Below, one piece after another: positions 34,063 to 42,716 of a stretch of 64,000 nucleotides of DNA. The translations under genes and the position numbers were made by a program. The notes under the pieces are model-generated. The model was not told where the DNA came from. It did no database searches and saw only the letters and a program-made list of their open reading frames with translations. Positions within the stretch are counted from its first letter, which is position 1. Each line of letters opens with the position of its first letter. Where the stretch lies: assembly GCA_020725865.1 (NCBI GenBank), contig DYEC01000001.1, forward strand, positions 228,877 to 292,876, given 5' to 3'. Source of the stretch: Anaerolinea sp. (lineage in GTDB: Bacteria; Chloroflexota; Anaerolineae; Anaerolineales; Anaerolineaceae).

Positions 34063-35550
34063 TTGAGGCGCAGAAGAAGCTCATTATCTGTTTTGCGTTG
34101 GATTTCCGTTGTCTTAATTTTTTCAGCGGTTTTGCTGACCGTCTTTGAATTGGTACGGTATAGCCGCCTGCGTACAACTTTCCCGCCGGGCATGGTGATC
34201 GCTGGAGTGCCGGTGGGCGGTTTGAATCAACAGCAAGCGGCAGAGCGTCTGATTCAGGCGTATGGTATTCCGATTGAATTGCGTTATGGCGATGCAATTA
34301 TTCAGGTCAAACCTTCGGTTGTTGGTTTTGAATTGGACCTGGAAGGGATGCTGGCAGCAGCAGATTTGCAACGCATCACTCAGCCTTTCTGGAGTGCTTT
34401 TTGGGATTATCTGTGGAATCGCCTGCCCACACCATCCGAAGTTCCACTAAGAGCCAGTCTTTCTGAAGAACAATTGCGAACTTATCTGCGCGAAGAAATT
34501 GCAGCGCGCTATGATCGCCCACCCTCTGCGGCAATGCCGGTACCGGGTAGCGTGAATTTCCAGCCTGGCGAGCAGGGGATAGTGTTGGATATTGACCGCG
34601 CTGTAACATTGGTCGAAGATGCGTTGCGTTCACCCAGAAACCGAATCGTTAATCTGACTTTCAATCGAGTGAATCCGACACGTCCATCGCTTCAGAATCT
34701 TCAAATCCTGTTGCAACAGACGGTTGACCTGGCGGGTTTTGATGGGTTGATGGAAGTATATCTGTTGGATCTGCAAACACGACAGGAGTTGAGTTTTGCT
34801 TACCAAAACGGGAAAAACTTGCCCCCAGATATTGCCTTTACAGCGGCCAGCACGATGAAAATTCCTATCATGGTATCCGTCTTCAAACGCGTGCCGGATC
34901 CGACGCCGGAAAATATCGCTGCCATGTTGGAGCTGATGATCGAGCGTTCTGAAAATGATCCGGCAGACCGGATGATGGAACAGGTGATGGATAGAAATCT
35001 GGGTCCTCTGCAGGTGAGTGAGGACATAAAAGCACTAGGATTGAAGAATACTTTTCTCGCCGGGTATTTTTATCCCGGCGCTCCCCTTCTCTTGCGGTTC
35101 GAGACACCCGCTAACTTGAGACCAGATGTTACTACCGATCCTGATCCTTATAATCAGACTACTCCGGCTGATATCGGGATGTTGTTAGACGACATCAATA
35201 TGTGCGCTGAAACCGGCGGGGGGACATTTGCGGCTGTTTTTCCGGGGGAAATCTCACAAGCAGAATGTCAGAAGATGATAACCTATCTGGCACGCAACCG
35301 TATTGGTGTGTTGTTGCAGGCTGGCCTGCCAGAAGGCACGCGCTTTGCTCATAAACACGGATGGATTTTGGAAAACGATGGTGTCATCCATACCATGAGC
35401 GATGTCGGTATTGTATATAGCCCCGGAGGAAATTATATCGTCGCGGTTTATCTTTACCATCCGGTACAGGTTATTTTTGATCCTGTCAATCAAATGATGG
35501 CAAATATTTCGCGCGCGATCTATAATTACTTCAATTTGCCGGGCACGTAA
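34063..35550 (+). CDS. VanW/YoaR-like domain plus class A beta-lactamase-like serine hydrolase
   Basis: The 495-residue protein has a basic N-terminus and a signal anchor at about 12-30. A YoaR/VanW-like peptidoglycan-binding region covers about 40-190 (GMVIAGVPVGGLNQQQAAERL) and a serine-hydrolase domain spans about 220-490. The nucleophile motif is Ser263-x-x-Lys266 (STMK), the second motif is Ser296-Glu297-Asn298 and the third is Lys431-His432-Gly433 in place of KTG. It is probably a cell-wall DD-peptidase or related enzyme more than a drug-inactivating beta-lactamase; that is inference. Start is TTG with AGGAG 7 nt upstream. Confidence 0.85.
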   Translation: MRRRRSSLSVLRWISVVLIFSAVLLTVFELVRYSRLRTTFPPGMVIAGVPVGGLNQQQAAERLIQAYGIPIELRYGDAIIQVKPSVVGFELDLEGMLAAADLQRITQPFWSAFWDYLWNRLPTPSEVPLRASLSEEQLRTYLREEIAARYDRPPSAAMPVPGSVNFQPGEQGIVLDIDRAVTLVEDALRSPRNRIVNLTFNRVNPTRPSLQNLQILLQQTVDLAGFDGLMEVYLLDLQTRQELSFAYQNGKNLPPDIAFTAASTMKIPIMVSVFKRVPDPTPENIAAMLELMIERSENDPADRMMEQVMDRNLGPLQVSEDIKALGLKNTFLAGYFYPGAPLLLRFETPANLRPDVTTDPDPYNQTTPADIGMLLDDINMCAETGGGTFAAVFPGEISQAECQKMITYLARNRIGVLLQAGLPEGTRFAHKHGWILENDGVIHTMSDVGIVYSPGGNYIVAVYLYHPVQVIFDPVNQMMANISRAIYNYFNLPGT

Positions 35551-35620
35551 ACCGGCTGACTGTGGAAATGGGCAGCAGTTATTCCCCAGATTAATCATTT
35601 GCATTAGGGCGAAATTTTCT

Positions 35621-35629
35621 TGCTATAAT
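35621..35629 (+). promoter_or_regulatory. Extended -10 of the AOR-moaD unit
   Basis: TGCTATAAT lies about 60 nt before the AOR start codon. A TTGCAT 19 nt upstream is a weak -35. Confidence 0.5.
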
Positions 35630-35688
35630 ATTTTTATTCGGATGTTTTGGCTTTTCAGATGAATTAGTTTCTTTTGAGGAGGATTGCC

Positions 35689-37587
35689 ATGGCGCGTTGC
35701 TTTAATGGAACAATTTTGCATGTCAACCTGACAAGCGGTGAATTAAGCATAGAACACCCCCCCGAGGAGTTTTATCGTTTTTATGGCGGCGGTGGTGGAA
35801 TGGGGGTGTATTACATTTTGCGAGATATACCGGTGGGATGTGACCCCTTGGGAGCAGAGAATATTCTCACCTTTTTTACTGGTCTGCCAACGGGTTTACC
35901 TATCTCTGGTCAGTCGCGTCTGACGATTAATGCAAAATCTCCCATTAGCGGTGCAATTGGTGATAGTCAGAGCGGCGGTTTCTTCCCGGCAGCACTCAAG
36001 TGGTCAGGCTTTGACGGTGTTGTGGTGCGCGGCAAATCTTCTCATCCTGTGTATCTTTATCTCCATGAAGGAAAAGCGGAGTTGCGGCCGGCGGATCATT
36101 TATGGGGCAAATTTACAGCTGAGGTGGATGAAATCCTCAAAAAAGAAATTGGGGATGAAAAAGTTGAAGTCTTACAAGTTGGTCCTGCTGGTGAGAAGCT
36201 GGCGCGCTTGGCAGCAGTTTTGAATATGCACACCCGTGCCAACGGGCGTACCGGCATGGGGGCGGTCATGGGATCAAAACTTCTAAAAGCGATTGTTGTG
36301 CAGGGGAAGGGCACAATTGGAGCTGCAGACCCCAAAGCACTGGCGCGGTTAAATCGTGAAGGTAGCCGCAGTTTGCCGGACATTACTGACGTCTATGGAT
36401 TGAGCAAAAACGGCACTGCAGACGTCATTCCTTTTCAGAATGCTTTGGGAACATTGCCAGCGTATAACTATAACGAGGGAACTTTTGAGCCGTGGGAACA
36501 GATCAGCGGCGAAACTATGACCAGTACTATCCTGAAAGAACGTGATACCTGTTATGCCTGTGTGGTGCGGTGTAAGCGTGTGGTAGAGACCGAGTATCAG
36601 GGCCGAAAAGTTTTACCCACTTATGGAGGACCCGAATATGAAACAATTGCTACATTCGGTAGCTATTGCGGTATTGCCGAACTACCCGCGATTGCACTGG
36701 CAAATCAGATTTGCAACATGTACGGGCTGGACACAATCGGCACCGGCGCGACCATTGCCTTTGCAATGGAGTGCTTTGAAAATGGAGTTATCACAACGGA
36801 GGATACGGGCGGAATAGAGCTCCGGTTCGGCAATGTTCAGGCGATGCTGGAAATTGTCGAAAAGATTGCTAGGCGCGAAGGGTTTGGCGATGTGCTGGCG
36901 GATGGTTCGGCAGCCGCGGCGAAAAAAATCGGCGGACGCGCTAGCGATTTTCTGATTACAGTCAAAAATTGCGAGTCGCCGGCGCATATGCCGCAGGCGA
37001 AAAAATCACTTGGATTGCATTATGCTGTCAATCCGTTTGGAGCGGATCATCAGTCTGCAGAGCATGACCCAATGTACGAGGAAGGTGGTTCAGATTTGTA
37101 TTACAACCGGTTGGAGCGTCTTGGATTGGATAAAGTCCAGCCGTCTTATAGTATGAATGAGGAGAAGGTCCGTTTTTGTTATTTGACCGAGTTGTTCTAC
37201 CATGCGCTGGATTCCTATAACCTGTGTCAGTTTGTCTGGGGACCTGCTTGGACACTATATGGTCCGGATGAAATGGCAGAAATGTTACGGGCAGCAACGG
37301 GTTGGGAAATAACCGTGGAAGAAATTATGAGAGTTGGCGAACGACGGCTGAACATGATGCGTGCTTTCAATGCGCGTGAGGGATTTGATCGGAAGGATGA
37401 TAAGTTGCCCCGAAAATTCTCTCTGCCTTTGCAAGGAAGTGGTCCCAGCGCAGGTGCCTTTTGGGACGAGAAGGATTTGGAGCATTTTAAAGACGTGTAT
37501 TACGCCCTGGCAGGCTGGGATATTCAGAGCGGTAACCCCACCCCTCAAAAGCTGGCAGCGTTGGGACTGGATTGGATAAGACGATAA
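35689..37587 (+). CDS. Aldehyde:ferredoxin oxidoreductase (tungsten-type)
   Basis: The 632-residue enzyme belongs to the AOR family, which oxidises aldehydes to acids with ferredoxin as acceptor, or reduces acids. The N-terminal domain starts GTILHVNLTSGELSIE and has the pterin loops (GLPTGLPISGQSRLTINAKS, IGDSQSGGFFP). The [4Fe-4S] ligands are Cys288, Cys291, Cys295 and Cys513 (CYACVVRC and YNLC). Length is typical. ATG 35689 follows AGGAGG by 6 nt. A MoaD/ThiS-like gene starts 8 nt after its stop. Which aldehyde is used is not evident. Confidence 0.93.
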   Translation: MARCFNGTILHVNLTSGELSIEHPPEEFYRFYGGGGGMGVYYILRDIPVGCDPLGAENILTFFTGLPTGLPISGQSRLTINAKSPISGAIGDSQSGGFFPAALKWSGFDGVVVRGKSSHPVYLYLHEGKAELRPADHLWGKFTAEVDEILKKEIGDEKVEVLQVGPAGEKLARLAAVLNMHTRANGRTGMGAVMGSKLLKAIVVQGKGTIGAADPKALARLNREGSRSLPDITDVYGLSKNGTADVIPFQNALGTLPAYNYNEGTFEPWEQISGETMTSTILKERDTCYACVVRCKRVVETEYQGRKVLPTYGGPEYETIATFGSYCGIAELPAIALANQICNMYGLDTIGTGATIAFAMECFENGVITTEDTGGIELRFGNVQAMLEIVEKIARREGFGDVLADGSAAAAKKIGGRASDFLITVKNCESPAHMPQAKKSLGLHYAVNPFGADHQSAEHDPMYEEGGSDLYYNRLERLGLDKVQPSYSMNEEKVRFCYLTELFYHALDSYNLCQFVWGPAWTLYGPDEMAEMLRAATGWEITVEEIMRVGERRLNMMRAFNAREGFDRKDDKLPRKFSLPLQGSGPSAGAFWDEKDLEHFKDVYYALAGWDIQSGNPTPQKLAALGLDWIRR

Positions 37588-37595
37588 CCTTCGAC

Positions 37596-37829
37596 ATGAA
37601 AATTCGTATAGTCTTGCATTCGGTGTTGCGAGAAAAACTGCCATCAGAGACCAACGGCAGGGTTGATCTGGACTTGCCAGAGGGTTGTACAGTACTGGAG
37701 GTGATTCGAAGGCTGGAATTGCCAGAGCACGTGGTTTGTGCAATCAATGGGCAAATTGAACGCTCTTTGTACAAAGTTCTCCAGGATGGTGATGAAGTTC
37801 GTTTTTTTCGCCCCGGAGCGGGTGGGTGA
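37596..37829 (+). CDS. MoaD/ThiS-like sulfur carrier
   Basis: This 77-residue ubiquitin-fold protein ends in Gly-Ala-Gly-Gly, the diglycine tail that is adenylated and thiocarboxylated. The core reads VDLDLPEGCTVLEVIRRLEL and LQDGDEVRFFRPGAGG, typical of MoaD. Its place right behind an AOR gene suggests it supplies dithiolene sulfur for that enzyme's tungstopterin or molybdopterin. The start is ATG 37596; no strong Shine-Dalgarno sequence is seen, and re-initiation after the AOR stop is likely. Confidence 0.88.
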   Translation: MKIRIVLHSVLREKLPSETNGRVDLDLPEGCTVLEVIRRLELPEHVVCAINGQIERSLYKVLQDGDEVRFFRPGAGG

Positions 37830-37835
37830 ATAGAT

Positions 37836-37859
37836 CGGGCGGGTCAATTGACCCGCCCG
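37836..37859 (+). terminator. Perfect 24-bp palindrome after the AOR-moaD unit
   Basis: CGGGCGGGTCAA is followed directly by its reverse complement. As RNA it forms a 10-bp GC-rich hairpin with an AATT loop, then a pyrimidine-rich but not U-only run (CTCTTCTCTCTT). It may terminate transcription or be a dyad operator. Confidence 0.55.
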
Positions 37860-37902
37860 GTGCGCTCTTCTCTCTTAGGCCAAGAAAGGAAGATGACAAT
37901 TT

Positions 37903-37911
37903 TGGTATAAT
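37903..37911 (+). promoter_or_regulatory. Extended -10 of the NBR1-Ig lipoprotein gene
   Basis: TGGTATAAT lies 34 nt before the ATG at 37946, with a GGAGA ribosome site in between. Confidence 0.6.
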
Positions 37912-37945
37912 CAGCCTGGCAGGTAACTGCCTTTGGAGAAAAATT

Positions 37946-38689
37946 ATGTTTGAAAGACCAATATTCACCGGATTGATCATAAGTCTGGTTTTTGGTTTGT
38001 GTGCTTGTTCAGCAGAGCCGACACAGGACCCGGTTCTAATCTATACCCAGGCGGCGCAGACGGTTGAGGCACAATTGACCGGTACGGCACTTGCCAAACC
38101 AGCGGACACCGCCACCCCCACCCCGATCCAAACCCAACTTCCAACGATTGCACCGACAACTACCCCTGTTAAGGTTGGGCTGCCCACTTTGCCGCCTTTG
38201 GGAACTTTACCTGTATTAGATGCTACACTGCAGCCAACATCTCTTCAACCACCGGGTACTGGCGCAACGCCAACTACTGGCATTCTGTTGCCTTCCGCTT
38301 TACCAACCATTCAGCCGACGTTACCACAGCCAACGGCTACGCCAAAGAAGAGTTATAGCGGTGACCATGCAACGTTTCAATATCAGGTGCCTGCAGATGG
38401 GCAAACCTTTGCGCCCGGGACAGAATTTTTGCTTTCCTGGGGATTCCTGAACGATGGTACGACAACCTGGAACCCAGATTATCGGTTGGTCTTTTTCGGG
38501 GGAACGGTCATTACAAATGTTTCCTCAGTTGCCGGACCAGCCAGCACACCACCGGGTCAGAAAGCGGAATATAACGTCTGGGCAAAATTGCCCTCGGAAG
38601 CAGGGAGTTATATCACCCGCTGGAAGCTGGTGAACCCGGCGGGGGCTTACTTGACTGAAGTTTATTTTGCTTTCAAAATATCGCCCTGA
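37946..38689 (+). CDS. Lipoprotein with C-terminal NBR1-Ig-like domain
   Basis: The 247-residue protein has a signal peptide ending in a lipobox (GLCAC, Cys about 20) and a long Thr/Pro/Gln-rich linker (about 50-140). A beta-sandwich domain of about 105 residues follows. The pattern FAPGTEFLLSWGFLNDGTTT, then W-x-P-x-Y-x-LVFFGG, then WAKLPSEAGSYITRWKL, matches the NBR1-type Ig-like domain common in Anaerolineae surface lipoproteins. Its role there is unknown; cell-surface binding is likely. The longer upstream frame is rejected because the promoter lies inside it. Confidence 0.85.
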   Translation: MFERPIFTGLIISLVFGLCACSAEPTQDPVLIYTQAAQTVEAQLTGTALAKPADTATPTPIQTQLPTIAPTTTPVKVGLPTLPPLGTLPVLDATLQPTSLQPPGTGATPTTGILLPSALPTIQPTLPQPTATPKKSYSGDHATFQYQVPADGQTFAPGTEFLLSWGFLNDGTTTWNPDYRLVFFGGTVITNVSSVAGPASTPPGQKAEYNVWAKLPSEAGSYITRWKLVNPAGAYLTEVYFAFKISP

Positions 38690-38790
38690 TTGTATGGGTC
38701 AAACTTGGCTGATTGCGCTTTATACTTTGAGAGAACTTTGCTAAATTCACAGGGTTTATATATCCTTCTTTGGAAGAAAGCATCATCGTT

Positions 38791-41700
38791 ATGGAACTTG
38801 AAGAACATCCCTCTACTTCCTGGCTGACACGTCCTTTGTCGCAATATCTGCCAAAATTGTCGGTTGAGACTCTGCTTGTGGTGATCATTCTCGCCTTAGC
38901 AGTATTCAGTCGCTTTTATAATTTGGACCTGCGCGTGATGAGCCACGATGAGGTTAATCATGTTGTGCCTTCCTGGGAGCTGTATCAGGGACGCGGTTAC
39001 CGGCATGATCCGGTAACGCATGGTCCGCTGCAATTTCATCTTCTGGCTTTGTCTTTCTTTCTATTAGGGGATAATGATTTCTCAGCTCGCGTGCCGGCGG
39101 CGCTTTTCAGCGTTGCGGCGGTTGCAGTTGTGCTTTTTGCCTTCCGTCGCTATTTAGGGCGTTCTGGTGCTTTGATTGCCGGTGTTCTGTTTCTGATTTC
39201 GCCATTTATGCTGTTTTACGGACGTTATACCCGTAACGAGGGTTTTATTGAGTTGCTTGGCGTGTTAATGTTATATGCCACGCTGCGCTATCTCGATCGA
39301 GGGGATACTTTCTCGCTTTTCTTGTTAACTGTTGCTACTGCGTTGCATTTTACTGCTAAAGAAACAGCATTTATTTATACGGCTCAACTTTTATTGTTTT
39401 TGGGGATCTTGTATGTTACTGATGTATTGCGCCTACGTTGGAAGGTTGCAGAAAGGCGCTCCTGGTTTCTTGTGCTGATATTTCTCGCCCTGCTTTTCTT
39501 GCTCCTGGCGATTGGACTGGCGGCGTGGAATGCACATGCCACTGGAACGGCGACACCTGCAGGTGCACAGCCCCCGGTTGAGGGAATGCCACTATCTGCC
39601 ACGCAATCGCCTTTGCAGTACGCAGAAGCCATTTCACTAGTATTGGCGATAGCGGCTGGGGTGGGCGCACTTGTTTTACTGGTAGGGGGTTTGGGTTGGG
39701 CGGCGATTCGCTCACCGCGTTCTTTTGATTTACTGATTCTGGTTGGAACACTGGTATTGCCACAACTCAGTGCTTTCCCGGTTAAGCTGGTGGGTTGGGA
39801 TCCATTAAACTACAGCCCAGTTGGCTTATTGCGAACCGGAGCTTTTGTAGGGTTACTATTTGCTATTGCAATTGCTATTGGTTTATGGTGGAACTCCCGC
39901 CTGTGGGTTGCTAATGCAATTGTGTTTTACACGATCTTTACCGTTCTTTATACGACCTTTTTCACCAATGGTCAGGGTTTCTTCACTGGTCTTGTGGGGT
40001 CGTTGGGGTATTGGCTAAGTCAGCAAGGGGTACAACGTGGCAGTCAGCCGTGGTATTACTTTGTTCTGGTTCAGCTCCCTGTTTATGAATATCTGGCAGT
40101 GCTTGGTTCTGTTCTGGCTTTCTATTTTGGTGTGCGGCATAACCGTTTTAGCACCCTGCCCGCCATACCACCTGCTGTAGAACAAACACCAGCTTCTGAT
40201 GAGCATAACAGTCTGGATATGGAACATTCCCACCAAGTGCCAACCCTGGCGCTTTTGTTGTTTTTCTCTCTAACCTCCATAATTGCGTATAGCATAGCGG
40301 GCGAGAAGATGCCCTGGTTAACAGTACATATTGCACTGCCGCTGTTGCTGACCGCCGGCTGGGGATTGGGGTTCTTGGCAGACAAAACTCCCTGGCATAA
40401 AGTGATGAATCGGAATGGTGTGGTTTCTATGCTACTGATGCCGGTATTCCTGACCAGTCTGGCAACGGTGATGGGGGTGTTATTGAGCGATAAGCCGCCA
40501 TTTCAGGGAACGGAGTTGTCCCAGTTGCAGGTTACCAGCCGCTTTTTGCTGGCAGCGGTGATGACGATGTTGAGCGGTGGTTTGATTTTATACCTGCTCA
40601 AAGACTGGTCGTTCATCCAGTTATCGCGCTTGGTAACAATTTACTTTTTTGGATTCCTTGGTCTGCTGACGGCACGAACGGCTTATATGGCTTCGTTCGT
40701 CAACTATGATTATGCGACTGAGTTTCTGGTATATGCCCATGCTGCACCCGGTCCAAAACAGGTTCTGGCACAGGTGGAAGAGATTTCTCGCCGAATTACA
40801 GGTGGCAAAGATATACAGGTGGCATATGATAATGACGCGCTTTATCCATACTGGTGGTACCTGCGGGATTATCCCAACCATCGCTGGTACACGGATAAGC
40901 CGACACGCGATCTGCGCGATTTTCCATTGATTATTGCCGGCGAAGCCAGCATGGCGAAAATGGAACCCATCGTAAAAGACAATTTTATTGCTTATAACTA
41001 CATCCGGCTTTGGTGGCCGATGCAGGACTACTTCAATCTGACTTGGGAGCGCATTTGGAATGCCATCACAGACGCACGAATGCGCAGAGCGCTTTATGAC
41101 ATCTGGATGTATCGTGATTACACGCTTTATGCTGAGATTACCAATAATCCGAATCTGAAGCTGGAAACCTGGCAGCCAAGCAGCCGTATGCGCTTTTACA
41201 TTCGCAAAGATATTGTGGCTCAGATCTGGAACTATGGCGCCGCACCAACTGTAGCAACCGCACCCAGTCAGGAAGACCCCTATGTAAACGCGTTGTTGTC
41301 CCTTTCTCCAGATCGGATGATTGGCGGAAAGGGGAATATGCCGGGTCTTCTGGATTCACCGCGTGGGATTGCTTTTGCCTCCGATGGCACGATCTATGTT
41401 GCTGATTCACGTAACCACCGTATCCAGCATCTGGATACCGAAGGCAATGTGTTGCATATTTGGGGTTCTTTTGCAGATGTTGGCGGGGGCATAGCACCGG
41501 GTGGCACATTCAATGAACCCTGGGGGGTAGCAGTTGGGCGCGATGGCTCGGTATACGTGGCGGATACCTGGAATCACCGCGTACAGAAATTCACAGCGGA
41601 TGGTCAATTTGTTAAAATGTGGGGTTATTTTGGACAGGGTGAAGCACCAGAAGCTTTTTGGGGTCCACGCGGGCTGGCAGTGGATAGCCGCAATCGAATT

Positions 41701-42189
41701 TATGTAACGGATACAGGAAATAAGCGCGTGGTAGTTTTCGATTCGAATGGAAACTTTGTCACGCAATTTGGCACATCCGGTTTTGAAGTTGGTCAGTTTG
41801 ATGAACCGGTGGGCATTGCGATTGGAATGGATGATAAAGTGTATGTTGCCGATACCTGGAATCAGCGGGTACAGGTATTTCAACCTGATGAGCAAGGGAT
41901 GATTTTCACACCTGTGGCGAACTGGGATGTGTATGGCTGGTTTGGTCAATCGCTTGAAAACAAACCTTTTATTGCGGTGGATTCAGCTGATAATTCTTAC
42001 ATTACCGATCCAGAAGGGTATCGTGTTATCCAATTTGACGCGCAGGGGAACTTTGTACGCGGCTTTACCAACTGGGCGGGTCAACTGGATGCCTCGAGTT
42101 TACCAGTAGGAATTGCGTTTGACCCGCAGGGGAACTTGTGGATCAGCGATGCAGGAAATCACTTCTTGATACGTTTTACCTTGCCATAG
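38791..42189 (+). CDS. Agl23-like GT-C membrane glycosyltransferase fused to NHL beta-propeller
   Basis: This is a 1132-residue two-part protein. The first 610 residues are a polytopic GT-C-type region resembling the TIGR03663/Agl23 group, with the acidic first loop MSHDEVNHVVPSWELYQGRG, the HDPVTHGPLQFH segment and the GRYTRNEGFIE loop. A soluble region with YDNDALYPYWWYLRDYPNHR follows. The last 290 residues hold about six NHL repeats (for example IYVADSRNHRIQHLD, VYVADTWNHRVQKF, IYVTDTGNKRVVVF), predicted to be outside the membrane. It likely transfers polyprenyl-linked sugar to a protein or glycan. The ATG at 38791 is used; the site has no strong Shine-Dalgarno sequence. Confidence 0.85.
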   Translation: MELEEHPSTSWLTRPLSQYLPKLSVETLLVVIILALAVFSRFYNLDLRVMSHDEVNHVVPSWELYQGRGYRHDPVTHGPLQFHLLALSFFLLGDNDFSARVPAALFSVAAVAVVLFAFRRYLGRSGALIAGVLFLISPFMLFYGRYTRNEGFIELLGVLMLYATLRYLDRGDTFSLFLLTVATALHFTAKETAFIYTAQLLLFLGILYVTDVLRLRWKVAERRSWFLVLIFLALLFLLLAIGLAAWNAHATGTATPAGAQPPVEGMPLSATQSPLQYAEAISLVLAIAAGVGALVLLVGGLGWAAIRSPRSFDLLILVGTLVLPQLSAFPVKLVGWDPLNYSPVGLLRTGAFVGLLFAIAIAIGLWWNSRLWVANAIVFYTIFTVLYTTFFTNGQGFFTGLVGSLGYWLSQQGVQRGSQPWYYFVLVQLPVYEYLAVLGSVLAFYFGVRHNRFSTLPAIPPAVEQTPASDEHNSLDMEHSHQVPTLALLLFFSLTSIIAYSIAGEKMPWLTVHIALPLLLTAGWGLGFLADKTPWHKVMNRNGVVSMLLMPVFLTSLATVMGVLLSDKPPFQGTELSQLQVTSRFLLAAVMTMLSGGLILYLLKDWSFIQLSRLVTIYFFGFLGLLTARTAYMASFVNYDYATEFLVYAHAAPGPKQVLAQVEEISRRITGGKDIQVAYDNDALYPYWWYLRDYPNHRWYTDKPTRDLRDFPLIIAGEASMAKMEPIVKDNFIAYNYIRLWWPMQDYFNLTWERIWNAITDARMRRALYDIWMYRDYTLYAEITNNPNLKLETWQPSSRMRFYIRKDIVAQIWNYGAAPTVATAPSQEDPYVNALLSLSPDRMIGGKGNMPGLLDSPRGIAFASDGTIYVADSRNHRIQHLDTEGNVLHIWGSFADVGGGIAPGGTFNEPWGVAVGRDGSVYVADTWNHRVQKFTADGQFVKMWGYFGQGEAPEAFWGPRGLAVDSRNRIYVTDTGNKRVVVFDSNGNFVTQFGTSGFEVGQFDEPVGIAIGMDDKVYVADTWNQRVQVFQPDEQGMIFTPVANWDVYGWFGQSLENKPFIAVDSADNSYITDPEGYRVIQFDAQGNFVRGFTNWAGQLDASSLPVGIAFDPQGNLWISDAGNHFLIRFTLP

Positions 42190-42203
42190 CATCAAGTGAA
42201 ATC

Positions 42204-42248
42204 AAAGACCCAGCCTTGTTTATTGGTGGCAAGACTGGGTCTTTTTTT
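42204..42248 (+). terminator. Rho-independent terminator
   Basis: A stem AAAGACCCAG (42204-42213) pairs with CTGGGTCTTT (42235-42244), with an inner CTTG/CAAG pairing, then a T-run to 42248. It lies between the convergent Agl23-like and holin-like genes and could work weakly in both directions. Confidence 0.9.
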
Positions 42249-42624
42249 ATCTGCGGAGCTCATCCTTCAGCAACATGCTCAGGATGAAACTAACAACACT
42301 CACGATCAAGGCACCAAAGAATGCCGGCCAGAAACCTGAGACTGTAAATCCCACCCCGAAGTTACTGCCAATCACTCCGGCGAGATAGAATAAGAGAGTA
42401 TTAATCAGCAGACTGCCTAAACCAAGCGTCAGAATAATGATCGGACATCCAACCACAACCAGAATAGGGCGCAGGATGGCATTAACGATGCCAAAGATTA
42501 GTGCCAGCCAGAGAAGGGAAATCCAGTTCTCGCTTTGTGGTGTGATGCCGCGTCCATTGAGCAAAGCAATCGCAGCATACAGGGCAATGGCGTTGATTAA
42601 GAGTCGTAATAAAAATTTTTTCAT
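42247..42624 (-). CDS. Phage-holin-4-2/YvlD-like membrane protein
   Basis: This 125-residue protein has four membrane helices and the block GIVNAILRPILVVVGCPIIILTLGLGSLLINTLLFYLA, which matches the phage holin family 4-2 (PF04020, YvlD) in order and spacing. Despite the family name most members are chromosomal and their role, possibly membrane stress, is unclear. No phage genes are nearby. AAGGAA precedes the ATG. Confidence 0.88.
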   Translation of the reverse strand: MKKFLLRLLINAIALYAAIALLNGRGITPQSENWISLLWLALIFGIVNAILRPILVVVGCPIIILTLGLGSLLINTLLFYLAGVIGSNFGVGFTVSGFWPAFFGALIVSVVSFILSMLLKDELRR

Positions 42625-42716
42625 GGCGGTTCCTTTCTTGTATCCAGTACCATATACGTGACGGCTCTAAGAAAGTTGCAGTTGATGACCAGATTAGAAG
42701 CTTTTAATGATTTGTA

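Noticed and set aside
37826..37945. Extended open frame before the NBR1-Ig lipoprotein
   Set aside because: It runs through a perfect palindrome and the TGGTATAAT promoter; the signal peptide starts at 37946.
42247..42624. Prophage remnant suggested by the holin-family protein
   Set aside because: The family is mostly chromosomal (YvlD-like) and no other phage gene is near.
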